DNA of 6,522 nucleotides, taken from assembly GCA_903845455.1 (NCBI GenBank), contig CAIMXN010000241.1:1-6522 (forward strand), written 5' to 3'. A program made the translations under genes and the position numbers. Positions within the stretch are counted from its first letter, which is position 1, and every line of letters begins with the position of its first letter. Under the pieces are notes generated by a model, which saw only the letters and a program-made list of their open reading frames with translations, had not been told where the DNA came from and ran no database searches. The DNA comes from an uncultured beta proteobacterium. Lineage in GTDB: Bacteria; Pseudomonadota; Gammaproteobacteria; Burkholderiales; Burkholderiaceae. Below, one piece after another: positions 1-6,200 of the stretch.

Positions 1-117
1 TTAGAGCGTATGCCAGTAGCCTTACCCGATCCAACTCCTGAAGAGCTTGCCAAAAAGGCTGCTGAGGCAAGTAAAGCTAATGAGAAATCGGCTGGTGCAG
101 AGGTTCTGAAACACTAA
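1..117 (+). CDS. lon: C-terminal end of a probable Lon protease (partial, 5' end outside window)
   Basis: The first frame is open from base 1 to a TAA at 115-117 and encodes 38 residues that begin LERMPVALPDPTPEEL and continue as an Ala/Lys/Glu-rich tail ending in EVLKH. The LERMP segment resembles the extreme C-terminus of Lon, the ATP-dependent cytoplasmic serine protease, where the last helix of the proteolytic domain gives way to a variable tail. The context fits: in Burkholderiales lon is commonly followed by a tRNA-Val and then a PpiD/SurA-like gene, as here. No catalytic residue is inside the window, so the identity rests on a short match and on gene order. The tail after LERMP is longer than in E. 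coli Lon and of low complexity. Any other protein with a charged tail would be the alternative. Confidence 0.6.
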   Translation, partial: LERMPVALPDPTPEELAKKAAEASKANEKSAGAEVLKH

Positions 118-197
118 TTTAGACGGGTTCCTGGATTTATTACAGCATTCCTTGTATTGATAGATCTCGGAACTCTCTCTTGATTACGCGCTTAGGT

Positions 198-203
198 TAC
201 AAT
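198..203 (+). promoter_or_regulatory. Candidate -10 element for tRNA-Val
   Basis: TACAAT lies 18 bases before the tRNA 5' end and is followed by the GC-rich stretch CCTCCC. A GC-rich discriminator is typical of stable-RNA promoters under stringent control. No good -35 hexamer sits at 16-18 bp; the nearest TTGA-like sequence (TTGATT, 180-185) leaves a spacer of only 12 bp. Transcription from lon reading into the tRNA is an alternative, since no intrinsic terminator is visible between them. Confidence 0.35.
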
Positions 204-221
204 CCTCCCTGTAGTAATTTG

Positions 222-297
222 GGGCGCTTAGCTCAGTTGGTAGAGCGTCTGCCTTACACGCAGAATGTCGGCGGTTCGAACCCGTCAGCGCCCACCA
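222..297 (+). tRNA. tRNA-Val (anticodon TAC)
   Basis: A complete 76-base cloverleaf folds here. The acceptor stem GGGCGCT (222-228) pairs with AGCGCCC (287-293), followed by discriminator A294 and an encoded CCA at 295-297. The D arm starts GCTC at 231. The anticodon stem TCTGC/GCAGA (248-252, 260-264) encloses loop CTTACAC, giving anticodon TAC at 255-257, which reads valine GUA and other GUN codons depending on modification. The T arm GGCGG/CCGTC has one G-U pair and the canonical TTCGAAC loop. It stands alone between lon and ppiD with no other tRNA beside it. Confidence 0.98.
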
Positions 298-316
298 GAT
301 TCCCCATTCGCTTTTT

Positions 317-348
317 TAGGCTTACTAGCTCTCTAGTCTAAACGCCTA
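317..348 (+). other. Imperfect inverted repeat between tRNA-Val and ppiD
   Basis: The arm at 317-328 (TAGGCTTACTAG) can pair with 333-348 as two 5-bp blocks, TAGGC/GCCTA and ACTAG/CTAGT, with two T-A pairs possible between them if CTA and C bulge on the 3' side. The loop is CTCT. No T-run follows on either strand (the T6 at 312-317 precedes it), so it is not a standard intrinsic terminator. It could be a leader structure or processing site in a tRNA-ppiD transcript, or it could be chance. The rest of the 92-base gap (298-389) shows no convincing promoter and no clear Shine-Dalgarno sequence for ppiD. Confidence 0.3.
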
Positions 349-389
349 GTACACTCTCTCCATTGACCTTATTTCCTAGCGACTAACTC

Positions 390-1856
390 ATGTTTGATAC
401 CGTACGTAAGCACCAAAAAATTCTTCAAATTGTTTTGATGCTCTTGATCGTTCCGTCTTTTGTCCTGTTTGGTATTTCAGGCTACTCTGGCTTCCTGGAT
501 AAAGATACTGACTTAGTCAAGATCAATGGCAAACCTATCACTGCTCAAGAAGTAGATACAGCCGCTAAACGTCAGGCTGAACGTGTAGGCGGTAATACTC
601 AGATTGCACAGAGCGTCCCATTTCGCCAAGCTATTCTGAATGAACTCTTGCAGCAGCGTATCCTCGGGTTTGCTATCTATGATTTACGTCTGCAGGTTAG
701 CAAAGAAGCTCTAATTAAGAGTTTGCAAACTATCCCGCAAATTCGCGCGTTATATAAACAAGATGGTAGCTTTGATGACCAACGCTTCAAACAACTCTTG
801 GCTGGCAGCGGCATCAATGAAGAACAATTTTATGCAAGCCAAAGTTTTGATTTAAAGATTCAGCAATTGGTTGGTTCAGTTGCTAGGACAGGTCTTGCTA
901 GCCCCAAAATTTCTGCAGCCATTTCTTCCTTGTATGAGACTGAGCGTGAAGTACAGGTATTGCAATTTAATGCTAAAGACTACTTAAATAAGGTCAATCC
1001 TTCTCAAGCAGAGCTACAAGCTTTTTATGACACCAACACCAGACTTTTTGAGAGTCCAGAATTTATTGATGTTGAATATATTGTGCTGAAGGCTGATCCA
1101 AAAGAAGACGCAAAGGTGTTCAATGAGAGGGCTGATCAGTTTGCCAATATGACTTATGACCAGTCTGATAGCTTGAAACCTGCGGCCGATAAATTAAAGT
1201 TAAGCATTCAGTCACAAAAAAATATCACCCGTGGCAGTATGTCTGGACTTGCTAAAGATCATCCGCTCAGTAACCCTAAGGTGGTTCAGGCGCTCTTTGG
1301 TGATGATGCGCTCAAAAATAAACGCAACATTGAAGCAGTGCAAACTTCCCCTGGGGTTTTTGTTTCAGCTCGTGTGCTGACACTCCATCCAGCTCAAACT
1401 TTGCCATTCAAGGATGTTGCCTCTGAAGTTAAACGCCAAGTAAGTCAACAAGCCGCTGAAAAATTGGCTATTTCTAGCGCTGCAGAACGATATGAAGCCC
1501 TGCAAAAAGATCCCAAGAATGCCGCTGGCTTTGCTAGTCCATTTTGGGTTTCTCGTGTAAAGCCTGGAAATCTAGTGGGTCAAGCCATGGATGAAGTGAT
1601 GTCGGTCAATGCAGATAAATTGCCAGCAGTTGTTTCAATCTCAAACCCAGGTGTTGGTACAAGCATTTACAGAATTGATCAGATCCGCCAACCTGCTAGC
1701 GGTGATCCCAAAATCCATCTGGCACAAGCCCAACAAATACAAGCTCTTGCAGCTCAATCTGAATTTGCAGGATTTATGGCTTTCTGGCGTGATGCTGCTG
1801 GTGTGAAGGTAATTAATCCACTTAAGCCAATGACTTCGGGTAATGCGGGTAGCTAA
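390..1856 (+). CDS. ppiD: PpiD-like periplasmic chaperone (SurA N-terminal family) lacking a recognisable parvulin domain
   Basis: This 488-residue protein begins MFDTVRKHQK, the canonical PpiD start, which fixes the ATG at 390 despite no clear Shine-Dalgarno sequence. Residues about 11-31 form one membrane segment with few basic residues before it, so the body should lie in the periplasm, anchored to the inner membrane. Residues about 36-180 match the SurA-N/PpiD chaperone region, which in the family binds unfolded outer-membrane and secreted proteins near the Sec translocon. A second helical segment follows (PSQAELQAFYDTNTRLFESP, 204-223). After EYIVLKADP (229-237) the sequence passes directly to FNERADQFANMTYDQSDSLK (244-263), which in relatives I recall lies after the rotamase domain. 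I cannot find the parvulin signatures (HILV, GGDLG, the C-terminal FG.HII strand). E. coli PpiD has 623 residues, so about 135 are missing. Activity is therefore probably chaperone only. The reading frame is intact. Confidence 0.9.
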   Translation: MFDTVRKHQKILQIVLMLLIVPSFVLFGISGYSGFLDKDTDLVKINGKPITAQEVDTAAKRQAERVGGNTQIAQSVPFRQAILNELLQQRILGFAIYDLRLQVSKEALIKSLQTIPQIRALYKQDGSFDDQRFKQLLAGSGINEEQFYASQSFDLKIQQLVGSVARTGLASPKISAAISSLYETEREVQVLQFNAKDYLNKVNPSQAELQAFYDTNTRLFESPEFIDVEYIVLKADPKEDAKVFNERADQFANMTYDQSDSLKPAADKLKLSIQSQKNITRGSMSGLAKDHPLSNPKVVQALFGDDALKNKRNIEAVQTSPGVFVSARVLTLHPAQTLPFKDVASEVKRQVSQQAAEKLAISSAAERYEALQKDPKNAAGFASPFWVSRVKPGNLVGQAMDEVMSVNADKLPAVVSISNPGVGTSIYRIDQIRQPASGDPKIHLAQAQQIQALAAQSEFAGFMAFWRDAAGVKVINPLKPMTSGNAGS

Positions 1857-2521
1857 TAACCCACTTCATTTTTGAGCATTTTTTTGTATGGGGCCATTGA
1901 GCCCCATACGTTTTTAAAGAGTATGCTTTGTGCAGCTTCATTAGGGTGAAGGCGGTCTGCTTGAAAAAGTTCTGCTTTATTTGCTACCCCATGTAAGAAA
2001 AATGGCAATAGCGCAATATCTTCTTGTTTAGCCAAATTGAAATACAGTTCACGAAATTGCTTGGTGTACTGTTGACCATAATTGGTTGGGATTTGCATGC
2101 CAAACAACAAAACTTTCGCCCCATGCTTTTTACTCATCTGAATCATCTTACGTAGATTGTTATCTGTTTCAGAAAGCGGTAAACCTCTCAATGCATCATT
2201 AGCCCCAAGCTCCAGTAGCACTAAACCTGGTTTTTTTTGTGCCAATAAATCGCCCAATCGAGAGAGGCCGCCAGAGCTTGTTTCACCGCTGATGCTGGCA
2301 TTGAAGATGGTCCATGAACTAGATTCTTTATGCAATTGCTGCTGTAGCAGGCTGACCCAGCCAGAACCACGCTGTAAGCCATATTCAGCCGAAAGACTGT
2401 CACCCATTACCAGGATGACTGGATTTGTTTGTGCTGATGAGTTAAATCCAATTAACAGGCAAAATAGACCTATAAAGAGCGGTGCTCTTAGAAAATAATA
2501 GAATTTGTGAAATCGTTTCAT
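1853..2521 (-). CDS. tesA: TesA-type secreted GDSL esterase (arylesterase / acyl-CoA thioesterase I / lysophospholipase family)
   Basis: This 222-residue SGNH hydrolase carries all four conserved blocks. Block I is GDSLS (40-44) with nucleophile Ser42. Block II is SGETSSGG with oxyanion Gly79. Block III is GAND (106-109) with Asn108. Block V is DRLHPN with catalytic Asp189 and His192. The N-terminus has basic residues, a hydrophobic core (about 13-26) and a likely signal peptidase site after Ser-Ser-Ala30, so the mature enzyme should be periplasmic. TesA-family enzymes hydrolyse acyl-CoA, lysophospholipid and aryl esters; the substrate cannot be told from sequence. It is divergent from a YbbA-like ABC ATPase, as tesA is in E. 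coli, and convergent with ppiD, overlapping its stop by 4 bp. No strong Shine-Dalgarno sequence precedes the ATG. An A8 run (coding strand; T at 2231-2238) lies in codons for Gln-Lys-Lys. Confidence 0.93.
   Translation of the reverse strand: MKRFHKFYYFLRAPLFIGLFCLLIGFNSSAQTNPVILVMGDSLSAEYGLQRGSGWVSLLQQQLHKESSSWTIFNASISGETSSGGLSRLGDLLAQKKPGLVLLELGANDALRGLPLSETDNNLRKMIQMSKKHGAKVLLFGMQIPTNYGQQYTKQFRELYFNLAKQEDIALLPFFLHGVANKAELFQADRLHPNEAAQSILFKNVWGSMAPYKKMLKNEVGY
1886..1915 (+). terminator. Rho-independent terminator of ppiD, embedded in the 3' end of tesA
   Basis: A perfect 9-bp stem, GTATGGGGC (1886-1894) with GCCCCATAC (1901-1909), encloses a 6-base loop CATTGA and is followed by G and then T5 (1911-1915). 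It starts 30 bases after the ppiD stop, a usual distance for a + strand terminator. On the - strand the hairpin is followed by A residues rather than U, so it should not act as a terminator for tesA itself. The same bases encode VWGSMAPY of the tesA product. Confidence 0.75.
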
Positions 2522-2540
2522 GATTCAAAGGTCAGTGGAA

Positions 2541-2546
2541 AATATA
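2541..2546 (-). promoter_or_regulatory. Candidate -10 element for tesA
   Basis: On the - strand TATATT lies 19 bases before the tesA ATG inside the 29-bp divergent gap. Any -35 must fall inside the first codons of the ABC ATPase gene. No good match is seen at 17 bp; TTGTGA is found only at a spacer of 20. The call rests on the -10 alone. The promoter for the ATPase gene is not recognisable and would have to lie partly within tesA. Confidence 0.3.
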
Positions 2547-2550
2547 CGGT

Positions 2551-3231
2551 ATGAGCGGTTCATCTATCACAATTAGCGTTGCAAGACTTGGCAAGACTGT
2601 TTTTACTAACGATGCTTCTTTATCTATTTTGCACGACATTAGCTTTCAGATTGAGGCGGGTGAGAGTGTGGCGATTATCGGGGCCTCTGGCTCTGGAAAA
2701 AGTACACTTTTAAGTCTTTTAGCTGGTCTGGATACTCCAACTGAGGGTGAAGTATCTCTGCTGGGACACAGCCTCAATGGCTTAGATGAGGATGGACGAG
2801 CTCGTTTGCGTAGCCTTCATACCGGGTTTGTTTTTCAATCCTTTCAGCTTTTGCCTCATTTAAATGCGCTTGAAAATGTGATGTTGCCCGCTGAGATCGC
2901 AGGACTAGATGTGACGACTGCTCGGGTTCAGGCTCAATATTGGCTGGAAAAGGTGGGTCTAAGTCACCGCCTTGAGCATTTCCCGAAGACGCTTTCCGGT
3001 GGAGAGCAACAAAGGGTTGCACTTGCCCGCGCTTTTATCTGTAAGCCTGATATCTTATTTGCTGATGAGCCGACCGGCAGTCTTGACGAAGCAAGTGGAA
3101 GCCGCGTCATAGAACTTCTATTTGAGCTCAATCGCGAGTCTCATGCCACTTTAGTTTTGGTTACTCATGACCCAGCCTTAGCTGCCCATTGCAGTCGACA
3201 GCTACAGTTACAGGCCGGACGATTACTCTAA
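2551..3231 (+). CDS. ybbA: ABC transporter ATP-binding protein, LolD/MacB/YbbA subfamily
   Basis: This 226-residue nucleotide-binding subunit is complete. Walker A is GASGSGKST (44-52) with Lys50. The Q-loop glutamine is Gln96 in FVFQSF. The ABC signature is LSGGEQQR (148-155). Walker B is DILFADEP with Asp172 and catalytic Glu173. The D-loop is SLDE (177-180) and the switch histidine is His206. The sequence FQLLPHLNALENVMLP and the short length place it among the ATPases that pair with FtsX/MacB-type permeases (LolD, MacB, FtsE, YbbA), which usually drive extraction or export of lipids and lipoproteins rather than import. Position beside a divergent tesA favours YbbA. In E. coli a large permease gene, ybbP, follows ybbA; here purL follows after 21 bp, so the partner must be encoded elsewhere. 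LolD is the main alternative. The ATG at 2551 is 29 bp from the tesA start and has no clear Shine-Dalgarno sequence. Confidence 0.85.
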   Translation: MSGSSITISVARLGKTVFTNDASLSILHDISFQIEAGESVAIIGASGSGKSTLLSLLAGLDTPTEGEVSLLGHSLNGLDEDGRARLRSLHTGFVFQSFQLLPHLNALENVMLPAEIAGLDVTTARVQAQYWLEKVGLSHRLEHFPKTLSGGEQQRVALARAFICKPDILFADEPTGSLDEASGSRVIELLFELNRESHATLVLVTHDPALAAHCSRQLQLQAGRLL

Positions 3232-3240
3232 TCAAAACCT

Positions 3241-3246
3241 TATAAT
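3241..3246 (+). promoter_or_regulatory. Consensus -10 element directly before purL
   Basis: A perfect TATAAT ends 6 bases before the purL ATG at 3253, in the 21-bp gap after the ABC ATPase gene. A start site at the usual distance of about 7 bases would fall at or next to the A of the ATG, giving a leaderless or nearly leaderless mRNA. No -35 match is seen at 16-18 bp, and there is no TG extension. The only Shine-Dalgarno-like bases (AGGG, 3249-3252) abut the ATG, too close for normal use. The hexamer could be fortuitous, with purL read through from the ATPase gene. Confidence 0.45.
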
Positions 3247-3252
3247 CTAGGG

Positions 3253-6200
3253 ATGTCATTTTTTCGTTGCTTATCAGGGGCTGATGCCCTCTCAGCCTTC
3301 CGCCAACAGCGTCTTTTAGCTTCTTTAGCGGCCCAAGGCGTCGCACTTGAGTCGCTTGAGGCTCAATACCTTCACTTCATCTGGTCTGAAGCTGACCTTG
3401 ATGCAAAAAATCAAAAAATTCTTGCTAGCCTCCTGACGTATGGACAACCTTTTGTCTCAAAGATCAGGGCTGGACAAGGCGCTGTTGTGATACCCAGATT
3501 TGGTACGGTATCGCCTTGGGCTAGTAAAGCGACCGATATTGCCCATCAATGTGCTTTGGATGTTCTCCGCATTGAGCGGGGTGTGCAATATGCTTGGCAA
3601 TCCAAAAAAGAATTCACTCAAGCCCAAAAACAAATTGTTTTAGCAGTGATTCATGATCGTATGACTGAAGCTGTTATTAGCAGTACCGATGAAGCCAAAG
3701 GCTTGTATCAAACCTTACCCGATCGTCCGCTATTGCGCATCCCAGTATTGACTGAAGGTAGGGCGGCACTGGATAAAGCCAATCAAGAATTGGGTCTGGC
3801 CTTATCTGATGATGAAGTGGCCTATCTCACAGAGAATTTTATTCGCTTAGAGCGTAATCCAAGCGATGTCGAGCTCATGATGTTCGCTCAAGCCAATAGC
3901 GAACACTGCCGCCACAAAATCTTTAATTCGACCTGGACTATCGATGGCGACGAGCAAGCACGTTCTTTGTTCGCCATGATTCGTAATACCCATCAATTGC
4001 GTCCTGAGGGAACGATTGTTGCTTACTCTGATAACTCCGCCATCATGGCAGGTTGTGAATCTGAGACTTGGGCCCCTCAAGGTAAAGATCAGCGCTATAA
4101 AAAAGATACGCGTTTGGTGCACACCTTAATGAAGGTAGAAACCCATAACCACCCAACAGCCATTGCGCCATTTCCGGGGGCATCTACTGGTGCTGGTGGT
4201 GAGATTCGTGATGAAGGTGCTACCGGTATTGGGGGTCGCCCTAAAGCAGGCCTCACTGGTTTTTCTGTATCCAATTTAAATATCCCCGGCACTGATTTAC
4301 CTTGGGAGTCTGAGAAGTACGGTAAGCCAGAGCGGATTGCCACACCCCTACAGATCATGATTGATGGTCCTTTAGGCGGAGCTGCTTTTAATAATGAATT
4401 TGGTCGTCCGATTCTGGGTGGTTACTTTCGTGTCTTTGAACAAACCTTAGACGGTACTCGGCGCGGTTATCACAAGCCCATCATGATTGCTGGTGGTATT
4501 GGCAGCATCGATTCAATACATACCCACAAAAAACCGATTCAGGCAGGGCATCTATTGATTCAATTGGGTGGTCCTGGTATGCGTATCGGTATGGGCGGTG
4601 CAACTGGTAGTTCGGTTGCCACGGGTACGAACACTGCAGATCTCGATTTTGATTCTGTACAGCGTGGCAATCCTGAAATGGAACGTCGTGCGCAAGAAGT
4701 AATTAATGCCTGCCGTGCGATGGGCGACAACAATCCTATCGTCTCAATCCATGATGTGGGTGCTGGTGGTCTATCGAACGCTTTCCCTGAACTAGCTGAT
4801 GGTGCCAGCTTAGGTGCAAAATTTAAATTGCGTAACATTCCACTCGAAGAGAGTGGAATGAGCCCTGCAGAGATCTGGTGTAATGAATCACAAGAGCGTT
4901 ATGTTCTCGCGATTGATGCTCAAGATTTAGACTTATTCAAATCTTTGTGTGAGCGTGAACGTTGCTTATTTGCTGTGGTTGGTGAGGCGACTGCGGAACG
5001 TCAACTGCAATTAAGTGACAGCAAACAAGCAGCAAACTCTGATGCAGCCCTCCCAATTAATATGCCAATGGACGTCTTACTTGGTAAACCACCGCGTATG
5101 CATCGTGATGTTGTGCGGGTTAAACAAGAATTCACTGAGCTCGATGTTACAGATGCAGATTTAGCGCAATGTGTAGCTTGGGTGTTACAACAACCCACCG
5201 TAGCGAGCAAATCATTCTTAATCACGATCGGCGATAGAACCGTTGGTGGTTTAAATGCACGTGATCCATTTGTAGGTCCTTGGCAAGTGCCCGTTGCCGA
5301 TTGTGCTGTCACCCTAATGGATTACAAAGGATATCGCGGCGAAGTCATGACCATGGGTGAGAGAACTCCCTTAGCAGTCATCGATGCTCCCGCTGCAGCC
5401 CGGATGGCAGTAGGCGAGGCATTAACGAATTTATTGGCTGCAGATATCAACAGCCTTCAAGAGGTGAAATTATCTGCTAACTGGATGGCAGCCTGTGGCG
5501 CTGCCGGAGAAGATGCCAAGCTGTATGACTCTGTGCAAGCTATCGGCATGGATCTTTGTCCGGCACTTGGCATTTCTATTCCAGTAGGAAAAGATTCACT
5601 ATCGATGGCTACTGAATGGCGTGATGGTGATCAGTCTAAAAAAGTGGTTTCGCCAGTCTCTTTAATTATTTCTGCCTTTGCAGCGGTGCTTGATGTCCGC
5701 AAGACATTAACGCCTGTATTGAAATTAACAGATGCTAGTGCTGTTGCTTTGGAGACTGAACTGATCTTGATCGATCTTGGTCGAGGTAAAAATCGGATGG
5801 CCGGTAGCATTCTGGCTCAAGTGCTTAATCAGTCAGGCAAGATTGCTCCTAACCTGGATCACCCTGAAGATCTCAAGGCACTGGCTACTGCGATCATTGA
5901 ATTGCGCAAAGAAAATAAATTACTGGCTTATCACGATCGTTCTGATGGCGGTCTATTTGCCTGTGTTGCTGAAATGGCATTCGCTTCCCATGTTGGTATT
6001 TCTATCAATGTCGATATGATTGCGGTGGATGTCAGTCAAGAACCAGATCATGGCGATGCTAAAAATTGGGCCGAACAAGTTTCAGGTCGTCGCCATGAAC
6101 AAACACTACGCGCTTTGTTTACTGAAGAGTTAGGCGCAGTGATTCAGGTTCGCAAGGAAGATCGTGATGTTGTATTTGCAGTTCTGAGAAAACTAGGCTT

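Noticed and set aside
222..297. tRNA gene as an integration site for a mobile element
   Set aside because: No integrase and no repeat of the tRNA 3' end is seen, and the flanking genes are ordinary housekeeping genes in their expected order.
298..317. T-run after the tRNA as an intrinsic terminator
   Set aside because: T6 at 312-317 is not preceded by a stable hairpin apart from the tRNA itself; the only inverted repeat is on its 3' side.
363..368. TTGACC as a -35 element for ppiD
   Set aside because: At 17 bp downstream the bases overlap the ppiD start codon and do not resemble a -10 hexamer.
1609..1806. 65-codon open frame on + inside ppiD
   Set aside because: It lies wholly in another frame of the well-supported ppiD gene, and its translation resembles no family.
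2157..2498. 113-codon open frame on + antisense to tesA
   Set aside because: It is a shadow of the tesA gene, whose catalytic blocks are all intact on the other strand; its product is Pro/Ser-rich with no recognisable domain.
3847..5312. Several open frames of 87-103 codons on - opposite purL
   Set aside because: The + strand frame is continuous and carries conserved PurL motifs throughout; the antisense frames are by-products of its codon use.
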